64,000 bases of DNA from Lujinxingia litoralis (GTDB lineage Bacteria > Myxococcota_A > Bradymonadia > Bradymonadales > Bradymonadaceae): positions 372,001 to 436,000 of the forward strand of contig NZ_QHKO01000001.1 in the NCBI RefSeq assembly GCF_003260125.1. Reading direction: 5' to 3'. Within the stretch, counting starts at the first letter, position 1. The number at the start of each line of letters is the position of its first letter. Under the pieces are notes generated by a model. The model had not been told where the DNA came from and did no database searches. It saw only the letters and a program-made list of their open reading frames with translations. Positions 18,308 through 28,459 of the stretch are shown here, piece after piece. The position numbers and the translations under genes were made by a program.

Positions 18308-20047
18308 TCAGCGCTCGTCAGAATAGGCATGTCCTTCGCCGGTGATCTGACGTACGTACACGTCAAAATCAAAGCGCGGAGAATGCTCATCGACATGGCA
18401 GGTCGCGCAGGCCTCGGCGGTGGGTTTTCGGAGAATATGCTGGGGAGTCCCGCTGGCATCCAGGGGCTGCATCCGGTGGTTGGAACCCGGACCGTGGCAG
18501 CTCTCACAGCCCACGTTGTTCAGATCTTTGGTGTAGGTCTGACCGGCGAGTTCGGCCTCGTAGGTGATCTTGCCCAGCACGCTGCCACCGGGCTGCTCCC
18601 AGCCGACCACGTGACAGCCGATGCAACTCTGGTCAAAGGCCTTGTCACGCTCCTCCAACGTGGCCACTGCCCCGGCGTGCGCAGTCCCCTCCCAGAACGC
18701 GTGCGCCTCCACGTGGCAGGTGGCGCATTGAGCCGTGCCGATGTAAAAGGCCTGCCCTTCTTCCACCGGGGGCACCTCGCGTTCGACCTTCGCGTTGAGC
18801 TCGGCCAGGTTGGCGTTGTAGTCCTCGCGCGCCTTCTTAATGGCATCATCCAGCCGGTAGCCTGGCTGCATGTCGACGGCCTCGAAGATAAAAGCGCGAC
18901 CCTGTTCGGGCACGTCAAAGCCTTCACGCTCCAGACGGCTGAGCTCATCTTTCAGCCCTTGAACCCGCTCGCTGAGACGCGTGCGCAGGGGTGTCTCCTC
19001 GCCGCCGGTGCGCACGTCGAGCAGGCGCAGGTTTCCTTCGACGTGCTCCATCTGGGTGCGCAACGCCGCGCGCGCCTCGCTGCTGGCCGCCCGGGCATCG
19101 ACAAAGGCCCCTTCGTCACCGGCGCCATAGAGCTTGAGACGCCCCACATAGCGCCCCTGGTCGTAAGCCTCCAGCAGGTAGGTATCGGCATCAAGTGCCA
19201 CCGCGTCGACCCGCTCCTCGGGGTTGTGCCCCCGGATCACAAAATCGACCCCGGCCTGCGCTGCCAGCTCCTCGGCACGCTCGGCCGAGCCCTGATAGAC
19301 CAGCACGCGAGCGTCCACCTCCGGATCCAGTCCCTCGAGCACACGGCGCAGCGCAGCGGCATCGTCGCTGGCCTCCACTCCCGCGATCTCATCGACCAGC
19401 GCGGGCTGGGTCAGCCCGACAAAGGCCACGGTCCAGTCCCCCAGATCTGCAACATCGCTGGCCTGGAGCGCCTGCCCCTTAAGCGTGAGGTTGGCCGAGA
19501 GCGGCGTCATCCCGGCGGCTTCCATCATCTCTCGGTAGACGTCCACCCCCAGCGCCAGATCTCGGGGCCCGGGCACCGAGAAACGGGTGCCCATCTTGCG
19601 GTGGGCCGCCGCCAGCACCGCCGCCTTGGCGCGCTCCTGCGGCTCCATATGCGCCTCGATCGTCTCGTGCTCAAAGAGCCAGTCGCCGGCGTCGATCATC
19701 AGCGCCTGCGGGTGCAGCTTTTTCGCTTCATCCACAAAGGCAGTGATCCGGTCGATGCCCCCCAACAGGATGTCGGCGGTGCATCCACAGGGCTCGGTGT
19801 AGCCGTCGAGCCCGGCGGTAAAGTAGATCGCCGGCGCTTCCGGCCCCAGATCTTGAGGCTTGAGCAGCTCCGCCGGCGCCTCCTTCTCGGTGATCGTCTC
19901 CTCCTCCGGCACTGGCGAGGCGGCCTGAGTATCCGTCTCCGCCGCCGGCGAGGTATCGCGCTCACAGGCGCCCAGCGCCAGGGTCATCACCAGAAGCGTC
20001 AGACCCAGCGAGCCGCCGCGCCATTGAAGATTCATCATCGCCATCAT
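18308..20047 (-). CDS. Tetraheme cytochrome c lipoprotein with metallophosphatase-like N-terminal domain
   Basis: A 579-residue exported lipoprotein. The signal peptide ends at the lipobox LALGAC. The N-terminal half (about 70-300) resembles the UshA/SoxB metallophosphatase fold (AGLDGYTEPCGC, LLGGIDR, MIDAGDWL, RGHNPEE), but the first motif lacks the standard DxH metal pair, so it may not be a classical phosphatase. A coiled-coil segment (about 300-430) leads to a cytochrome c domain with four CxxCH heme sites (CATCH, CIGCH, CESCH, CATCH) at about 445-560, reminiscent of the cytochrome c554 group. It should act in the periplasm or at the outer membrane. Its ATG overlaps the stop of the upstream gene (ATGA), so the two are translationally coupled. 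Confidence 0.85.
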   Translation of the reverse strand: MMAMMNLQWRGGSLGLTLLVMTLALGACERDTSPAAETDTQAASPVPEEETITEKEAPAELLKPQDLGPEAPAIYFTAGLDGYTEPCGCTADILLGGIDRITAFVDEAKKLHPQALMIDAGDWLFEHETIEAHMEPQERAKAAVLAAAHRKMGTRFSVPGPRDLALGVDVYREMMEAAGMTPLSANLTLKGQALQASDVADLGDWTVAFVGLTQPALVDEIAGVEASDDAAALRRVLEGLDPEVDARVLVYQGSAERAEELAAQAGVDFVIRGHNPEERVDAVALDADTYLLEAYDQGRYVGRLKLYGAGDEGAFVDARAASSEARAALRTQMEHVEGNLRLLDVRTGGEETPLRTRLSERVQGLKDELSRLEREGFDVPEQGRAFIFEAVDMQPGYRLDDAIKKAREDYNANLAELNAKVEREVPPVEEGQAFYIGTAQCATCHVEAHAFWEGTAHAGAVATLEERDKAFDQSCIGCHVVGWEQPGGSVLGKITYEAELAGQTYTKDLNNVGCESCHGPGSNHRMQPLDASGTPQHILRKPTAEACATCHVDEHSPRFDFDVYVRQITGEGHAYSDER

Positions 20048-20805
20048 CGTTCCAGAAGTCGGGGCAGGTTACGTTGTTCCCAGGCCATCGCCTCGGCGTA
20101 GCGCGGAAAGCGCTCCTCCATCTCGCGAAAGCTGCGGGTGTGCACCACGCGTCGGTTCGCCAGTTGCCGGGGAGGAAAGAGCGCGTGCAGCAGCTCATGA
20201 TACACCACAAACTCGACAAAATAATCCGGCACCCAGGCCTGATCGAGCACCGGATGGATGCGAATCAAGCGCCGATCGAAGTCAAAACTCCCAAACCGGA
20301 TGGAGCGACGGCCCCGCCCGTAACGGCCCCAGGTGATCACGATATCGTTGAGCGCTTCGACCGGAAAACGCGCGCGCCAGCGATCGAGCATCGCCTGCAG
20401 ATCATGATGCTCCCCCAGGGCCTGGAGGCGTTCCTCATCGACGTCGAATCGAATCGTATCGCGATTCTGTGCGATGTAGGCCCGGATGCAGGCGCGGGCG
20501 GCTTCGACCCCGGGCGCGCGTTGAGCCAGGGTGGCCAGCGCGTCGACCACCTCCGACGCACACCCCACAAACATATGATGCGCCCGAATTTCAATGCGCT
20601 GGCCCACGCGCCGGGCGCTGACCATCCGCCGGCGGTTGTCGGTTAAGATGAGGACGACCGCGCCCAGGCGCTCCTCCATCGCCCGATGAAGCGCCTGGGC
20701 CTCGGGCACAGACAGACGCAGGCCGGCGGGCAGCTCGCCAAGCACGAGCTGCCCGTGGCGCGGGCGCGGTCCTTTCTTATCCTTCCACAGGTTCTGCTGA
20801 GACAT
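20044..20805 (-). CDS. SprT-like zinc metallopeptidase-domain protein
   Basis: A 253-residue soluble protein. The C-terminal half has the zinc-peptidase HExxH motif (HELLH at residues 203-207) and a third putative ligand His about 15 residues later in HTRSFREME. The upstream strand segment WGRYGRGRRSIRFGSF precedes it, as in SprT-like domains. The first 120 residues match nothing I recognise. There is no signal peptide, so it is probably cytoplasmic. The catalytic residues look intact. It sits 33 bases downstream of valS on the same strand and overlaps the cytochrome gene by 4 bases. Its substrate is unknown. Confidence 0.82.
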   Translation of the reverse strand: MSQQNLWKDKKGPRPRHGQLVLGELPAGLRLSVPEAQALHRAMEERLGAVVLILTDNRRRMVSARRVGQRIEIRAHHMFVGCASEVVDALATLAQRAPGVEAARACIRAYIAQNRDTIRFDVDEERLQALGEHHDLQAMLDRWRARFPVEALNDIVITWGRYGRGRRSIRFGSFDFDRRLIRIHPVLDQAWVPDYFVEFVVYHELLHALFPPRQLANRRVVHTRSFREMEERFPRYAEAMAWEQRNLPRLLER

Positions 20806-20838
20806 CCTTGTACTCGCGGGGCCGGCGGCGGGGGGAAA

Positions 20839-23634
<2,796 letters not shown>

Positions 23635-23770
23635 GAAGCGCACTCACTGTGTTTAAGACGTCGGTATCATCGTCGAGCAACTTTTAGCCCCTCCTTCTTA
23701 ATCGCAGCCCGGGCCGCCAGCAAGGCGCAAGGCAGCCCGGAACTCCGCAGGAATGGGGCGCAGACATAAA

Positions 23771-23804
23771 AAAAGAGCCCGGGGCGATAAAGTCCCGGGC
23801 TCTT
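23771..23804 (-). terminator. Rho-independent terminator after the receiver gene
   Basis: A stem of about 10 bp (AGAGCCCGGG with CCCGGGCTCT, 23774-23783 and 23794-23803) has an A run on its left, giving a U tract on the minus-strand transcript. It separates the response-regulator gene from valS. Confidence 0.88.
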
Positions 23805-23833
23805 AAAAAAGGTGCCTCAGCGGGGCGATGCGC

Positions 23834-24751
23834 TCACTCTTCGCTGAGCAGGCGCTCCAGCTCCATGCGCACCTGGCGGGTGACCCGTTCGGTGAGCTGG
23901 GCATCAAGCGATTGCTGAATCTTATCATCGCTATGCTGCAGAAGTTTCGGGAGCACCTTCTGCTGGAAGACCTCGCCCATCACGTTGCGCAGCAGACCGG
24001 GGAGCTCATCTCGCACCGCGTTTTTGACTTCCTCGCGGATGAAGTTTTCGATCTCGGCGCGTCCCATCGGCAGCACACTGGCTCCGGAACCTCCGGCAGC
24101 GCCCCCGGGCATCGGGGTATTGGCCAGGGGCTGGCGCGACGAGGCGTTGATGTCCGGCGTGGCGATCCGCGGTTGGCTTCCCGAGGGGATGCGCGGCTGG
24201 CTGCCCGAAGGCGTACGCGGAGGCGTCGACGAGGGGATGCGCGGCTGGCTGCCCACGGCCGGTTGCGGACGCATCGGCGGCATTGGCGTGGCATCGCCCG
24301 CCGAGCCGAACACTCCGGCACCGGCCGGCCGCACCGGCGGAGCCTGCGGCGGCATCGCCTGGCGCGGAGGAGCCGGGATCGCTCCGGGCTCCCGCACGAC
24401 CTGCTCGATGGCCTTGATCAGGTCATCGGTTTTAAAGGGCTTCATCACCACCTCAGAAGCACCGCAATCGCGGGCCATCTGAGCGTCGAAGCTCTTGTAG
24501 CCGCCTCCCAGCATGATCACCGGAATGGCACTGGTGGCCGTATTATTCTTGAGCGCGCGGCAGACGTCGTAACCGCTACCGTCAGGCATGTAGTAGTCGA
24601 GCAAGATCACCGAGGGGCGCTGCTGAGCCGCCTCCACAGCTTCGCGCGCGCTGCCGACACCCACGACCTCATAGGTCGAGGCTTTAAGCGCCATCTGGAC
24701 CACTTTGCGGATCGTGCGGCTGTCATCGGCGACGAGGACCGTCTGGCTCAT
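23834..24751 (-). CDS. Receiver protein with Pro-rich repeat linker and C-terminal helical region
   Basis: A 305-residue protein. The receiver domain (1-122) has DD at residues 9-10, phospho-acceptor Asp52 in LLDYYMP, and the Lys in VMKPF, so it looks phosphorylatable. A Pro/Ser/Gln-rich linker (about 125-225) contains repeats of GSQPRIP. The C-terminal 80 residues form amphipathic, charged helices and carry no DNA-binding motif. The three-part layout recalls Myxococcus RomR, a polarity protein, but similarity is only architectural. AAGGAG lies 6 bases before the ATG. A terminator follows the gene, so it is probably monocistronic. The kinase is not adjacent. Confidence 0.88.
   Translation of the reverse strand: MSQTVLVADDSRTIRKVVQMALKASTYEVVGVGSAREAVEAAQQRPSVILLDYYMPDGSGYDVCRALKNNTATSAIPVIMLGGGYKSFDAQMARDCGASEVVMKPFKTDDLIKAIEQVVREPGAIPAPPRQAMPPQAPPVRPAGAGVFGSAGDATPMPPMRPQPAVGSQPRIPSSTPPRTPSGSQPRIPSGSQPRIATPDINASSRQPLANTPMPGGAAGGSGASVLPMGRAEIENFIREEVKNAVRDELPGLLRNVMGEVFQQKVLPKLLQHSDDKIQQSLDAQLTERVTRQVRMELERLLSEE
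24162..24254. repeat. Imperfect 22-bp repeats encoding the GSQPRIP linker
   Basis: Copies at about 24185-24206 and 24233-24254 are identical, and a diverged copy lies at about 24162-24183. They encode the repeated linker motif of the receiver protein. Confidence 0.7.
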
Positions 24752-25133
24752 GCAAACTCCTTCCAGAACGCTGAAAACTCGCGGACTTTCGCCCGGACGA
24801 GTCTCTTTCTTACTACGGTCGTGTAAGGGACGCCAGTAAAGAGCTGTGGCCTCCCGTACTTTTGGGGGCTATGGTCTGAACGCCGCCGCCGGGCGGCGAG
24901 GCGACGACCCGGAAAGGTACAGGGGAGCGTCAACTGAGAGAATCGGTATCATGTGCCGACAACGGGGGTCAAGGCGGCCCCCTCCCCCGAGCGCGACCAC
25001 CGGCGCCACGGGAACGCCCCTTCGCACCCGACACCGACAATCGGGCTTGCCTGGTGCGCGCGCCGGGGTCATCATAGCCCCCTTGACTTCCGGGGGCGCA
25101 CCTTGCCCCCTCGACCGAATCGCCTGGTCTGCG
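24752..25133. other. 382-base divergent intergenic region
   Basis: The region lies between the receiver gene (minus) and the kinase gene (plus). The kinase reading frame stays open upstream to 24846, but that part has no conserved sequence and a skewed Arg/Pro/Gly composition, so I do not count it as coding. The region must hold both promoters; I could not identify either with confidence. Confidence 0.5.
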
Positions 25134-26423
25134 ATGACTCCCCCTCAAGCTCTGAGTCCCGGCACCCTACTGGCGAGCCGTTACATCATCGAGACACGCC
25201 TCGGTGCCGGCGGTTATGGCGAGGTGTATGCCGCCCGCGACAACCAGGCCGGCGGCATGGTCGCCGTGAAGATCCTGCATCATGAGGCCGCGGCCAACGA
25301 TCCGCGCGCCGTCGAACGGATGCGCCAGGAAGCCGAGTTTTTGCGCGCCATCGATCACCCGCACATCGTCCGGGTCTTCGATGTGGGCGTGGCGGTACCC
25401 TATGGGGAGTACCTGGTCATGGAACGCGTCGAGGGTATGGGCCTGGACGCGCTCATCGCCGACCAGGCCCCCCTGCCCGACACGCAGGTGCTGCGCATCG
25501 GCGCCCAGCTCTTAAGCGCGCTCGATGCGGCTCATCACATGGGCATTTTGCACCGCGACTTAAAGCCCGAAAACATCCTCATCAGCACCGATCCCGAGGG
25601 CCAGGAACACGTCAAACTGGTGGATTTCGGCATCGCTAAAGCGTCGACCTCGCTGAACGCGGAGACCGACGAGGGCGTCACGCTGGTCAAGACCCGCGTC
25701 AACAGCTTTGTGGGCACCTCCCGCTATGCCGCCCCCGAGATGATCGTGGGCGATCCCCTCGAGCCCAGCGCAGACCTCTTCTGCGTGGGGCTGGTGCTCT
25801 ACGAAGCACTCACCGGCCAGGGCTTGATCAAGGGCACCACGCGCGCAGAACTGATGCACGAGCTGGTGTTCCCCCGCCCCTTCGACCTCTCAGCGGTCCC
25901 CGAAATCTGGCGCCCCTGGCTTGATAAGGCCCTGGAGAAATCCCCCTCCCGGCGTTTTCAAACGACGCAGGAAGCCCTCGACGCGCTGGCCAGCCAGGTG
26001 GGCGACATCGCGCCCCTGGTTCCTGCCCTGACATCGGGCGTGCCGCAGGACGACGCCGACGCCCCCACCCGCTCAATGGAGGCGCCGGCCGCCGCTCTCT
26101 TTCGCGAGGATGCACTCCCCCGGGCCGGCGCCGCTTCCCCTGGCGAGCCCCTGGCAGAGCCGGCCCCCTCACTCGACCCCCTGGAGATTGCCGAGACCAG
26201 CCAGTGGGAGTCGCTCGACATTGATTACGACGTACTGAGAGCCCGTCGCCAGCAAGCCGCGCTCGCCAGTGGACCGCTGCGCCCCGCATCCTCGGAGCCT
26301 TCTCCCCGAGCCCCCGGGCGACGCGCGAAGTTCGGCGCGCTCGCCTTTATTGCGGTGGCAATTCTGACCTTTTTATGTGTGCTCGCGCTCTTTTTCGTGC
26401 TGAGTTCGGGAGGCCCCCGGTGA
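25134..26423 (+). CDS. Eukaryote-like Ser/Thr protein kinase with C-terminal TM helix
   Basis: A 429-residue protein. The kinase domain (about 12-275) has the glycine loop GAGGYGEVY (about 24-32), the VAVK Lys, catalytic HRDLKPEN (about 140-147), DFGIAK, and an activation segment ending GTSRYAAPEM. A linker rich in Ala and Pro follows, and one TM helix at about 400-426 anchors the protein by its tail with almost nothing outside, so sensing must be intracellular. I chose the ATG at 25134, which puts the kinase domain near the N-terminus. The stop overlaps the start of the RimK-like gene as GTGA, so the two are coupled. Confidence 0.94.
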   Translation: MTPPQALSPGTLLASRYIIETRLGAGGYGEVYAARDNQAGGMVAVKILHHEAAANDPRAVERMRQEAEFLRAIDHPHIVRVFDVGVAVPYGEYLVMERVEGMGLDALIADQAPLPDTQVLRIGAQLLSALDAAHHMGILHRDLKPENILISTDPEGQEHVKLVDFGIAKASTSLNAETDEGVTLVKTRVNSFVGTSRYAAPEMIVGDPLEPSADLFCVGLVLYEALTGQGLIKGTTRAELMHELVFPRPFDLSAVPEIWRPWLDKALEKSPSRRFQTTQEALDALASQVGDIAPLVPALTSGVPQDDADAPTRSMEAPAAALFREDALPRAGAASPGEPLAEPAPSLDPLEIAETSQWESLDIDYDVLRARRQQAALASGPLRPASSEPSPRAPGRRAKFGALAFIAVAILTFLCVLALFFVLSSGGPR

Positions 26424-27298
26424 AGCTTGCGCTGATCTCGACCAATCGCAACCTCTACTCCACCCGACGCCTGTGGGAGGCCGCTCGTAAAGACGGTCAC
26501 GATGTGCGCTTTCTGCATCCGCGCCGCTGCACCACCGGCGTCGATCTTAAAGGCACCGTGCTCAGCACCGAGGGCCTGCGCATGGAAGGCTTCGACGCGG
26601 TGGTCCCGCGCTTTGGCGCCTCCCAGACCCGCGCCGGGCTCGTAGTCCTGGATCTGCTGCAGTCGCGGGGCGTCGTAACGCTCAACTCCAGTTCGGCGAT
26701 CGAGCGCTGCCGCGACAAACTCCGCTCCATCCAGCACCTGGCGCTGGCCGGCCTCCCGGTCCCACCGACGGTGAGCATCTACAACTCCGAGCGTCTGGAA
26801 GAGATCGTCGACACCCTGGGGGGCGTGCCGGTGATCTTAAAACTCATCAGCGGCTCTCATGGCGTGGGCGTGATCCGTTGCGACACCCTGGAGACGCTGC
26901 GCTCCACCCTGGAGACGCTCTGGTCACTGGGAGAAGAGGTGCTCCTGCAACGCTACATCGGTGAGAGCCGTGGTCGCGATCTTCGCATCTTTGTGGTGGC
27001 CGGCGAAGTGGTCGGCGCCATGGAGCGCAGCGCAGCGCCGGGCGACTTTCGGGCCAACCTGCACCGGGGAGGCACCGCTCAGGCCATTGACTTAAGTGAC
27101 GAGCTGCGCGACATCGCCCTTGGTGCCGCCGAAGCCCTCGGGCTCGGGATGGCCGGCGTCGATATCCTGCTCAGCGCCGAAGGTCCGCTGATCATCGAGG
27201 TCAACGCCTCGCCAGGGCTCGAAGGCATCGAGGGCGCCACCGGCAAAAACATCGCTCGCAAGATCATCCGCGCGACCCTCGCGCTGACCCGCACCTGA
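26420..27298 (+). CDS. RimK-family ATP-grasp ligase (glutamate-ligase type)
   Basis: A 292-residue ATP-grasp enzyme. The N-terminal domain starts KLALIST, and the ATP-grasp part has KLISGSHGVGV, a DLRIFVV strand, and the metal/ATP motif LIIEVNASPGLEGIEG. Family members ligate glutamate or related amino acids to protein, peptide or cofactor carboxyl groups. RimK itself modifies ribosomal protein S6; the substrate here is not known. The GTG start at 26420 is supported by GGGAGG 6 bases before and by overlap with the kinase stop (GTGA). The lipoprotein gene follows after 35 bases, suggesting one operon. Confidence 0.9.
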   Translation: MKLALISTNRNLYSTRRLWEAARKDGHDVRFLHPRRCTTGVDLKGTVLSTEGLRMEGFDAVVPRFGASQTRAGLVVLDLLQSRGVVTLNSSSAIERCRDKLRSIQHLALAGLPVPPTVSIYNSERLEEIVDTLGGVPVILKLISGSHGVGVIRCDTLETLRSTLETLWSLGEEVLLQRYIGESRGRDLRIFVVAGEVVGAMERSAAPGDFRANLHRGGTAQAIDLSDELRDIALGAAEALGLGMAGVDILLSAEGPLIIEVNASPGLEGIEGATGKNIARKIIRATLALTRT

Positions 27299-27333
27299 CC
27301 CTTCCCGCATCACCCTCGCTCATCGAGATCCTC

Positions 27334-27918
27334 ATGCCTCAACTCCCCACTCGCCAGCTCGCCATGCTCCTGCTTCTGGCGCTCCCCGCGCTGAGCACCG
27401 CCTGCAAAAACGCTCGCCGGGCCCCCTCTCTCACCGAGGACCAGGTGGCCGAATACACCCGCGACCAGCCCGAGGTCTTTGTGCCCCGTGGCGGCGCCAT
27501 TGGCTTCGATCAGTTTGAAACTCTGCACCTGGGAATGGAGCAGGCCCCGGCCATGGCCGAACTCGAGCGCATCTGCGGAAAGCTGGAGGTCTTCGAGGGC
27601 GGCTGGCGCCACAAAGAGGCGTCCTTCCACGGGTGCGTCATTGAGAATGACGACGGCACCCAGACGGTGATTCGCGGAGGCTTCTGGCCCTTTAACGACA
27701 ACCGCCTCTCCACGCTGGAGTTGAAGTCACGCAACCTCGGCGCCGGTCTGGTCCGTGCGCGCTTTATGCAGGTCGCCGGCCCCCTGACCGAAGACCTCCC
27801 CCGTCGCGGCACGCTGATGATGGCCTCGGAGCGATACCGTCTCTTTGCCAACTGGGACGAGGGCGGCCAGGGGCCTACTCACCTGACCATCGGCTACGAG
27901 CCCACCCTCTTCGAATAA
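27334..27918 (+). CDS. Hypothetical lipoprotein
   Basis: A 194-residue protein with a signal peptide ending in lipobox LSTAC (about residues 20-24) and a mature part of about 170 residues. There is one Cys in LERICGKLE and another in FHGCVIEND, possibly a disulfide. The rest looks beta-rich. It is the last gene of the kinase/RimK operon. I recognise no family. It may be an outer-membrane or periplasmic protein. Confidence 0.8.
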   Translation: MPQLPTRQLAMLLLLALPALSTACKNARRAPSLTEDQVAEYTRDQPEVFVPRGGAIGFDQFETLHLGMEQAPAMAELERICGKLEVFEGGWRHKEASFHGCVIENDDGTQTVIRGGFWPFNDNRLSTLELKSRNLGAGLVRARFMQVAGPLTEDLPRRGTLMMASERYRLFANWDEGGQGPTHLTIGYEPTLFE

Positions 27919-27953
27919 GCCCGCGGCCCTGGCCGAACACTCAGCCCGGCGCC

Positions 27954-28316
27954 TCAACCCACGCCGATGGCGCGCAGGCCCCACTCTGCCAGTGAGCCGG
28001 CGCCCGACATGACCAGCGCGGCCCCTAACGCCCAGCCGAAGCTGTCGATCGTGACCTTGTCGGTGATCCCGTCGACGATCTTTAGAATGATCGCGTTGAT
28101 GATCCAGCGGGTGATAAAGGCCAGCAGTACCGCCAGTCCCAGGGTGCCGATGGCGAAGATCGTGAAGAAGAGCCACCCCAACAAAAAGTTGAGGACACCG
28201 AAGAGCGCCGCGACAAAGATCGCGCTCCCAAAGCCTTTGATTCGAAAGCCGGGCAAGAGCAACGCGGTAACCCACACCGCGATCGTCAGGACCAGCCAGG
28301 AGAGTAAGATGCCCAT
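27954..28316 (-). CDS. Phage-holin-superfamily IV (YvlD-type) membrane protein
   Basis: A 120-residue protein with four hydrophobic helices and short loops. The FGSAIFVAALFGVLNFLLGW segment, visible in part as FGVLNFLLG, resembles YvlD and other superfamily IV holin-like proteins, which are chromosomal genes of unknown role in many bacteria. Nothing here suggests a prophage. The ATG at 28316 is preceded by GGAGG with 7-base spacing. The XPB gene upstream on the same strand ends about 140 bases away. Confidence 0.8.
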   Translation of the reverse strand: MGILLSWLVLTIAVWVTALLLPGFRIKGFGSAIFVAALFGVLNFLLGWLFFTIFAIGTLGLAVLLAFITRWIINAIILKIVDGITDKVTIDSFGWALGAALVMSGAGSLAEWGLRAIGVG

Positions 28317-28459
28317 CGCAAACCTCCGCAACTACGAGTACGTGGCCTGAATCGCGACTCGAATATCCGACATACTCGAAAGCGCTCAGGTGAGGCAAAG
28401 ATGCCCACCCGAGCGCTCGCTTCAAGCCCTCTCCCGCGCCCCCCCGGCGCCTCACCGCC

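Noticed and set aside
27954..28316. Holin-like protein as evidence of prophage
   Set aside because: It resembles chromosomal YvlD proteins, and no other phage gene is nearby.
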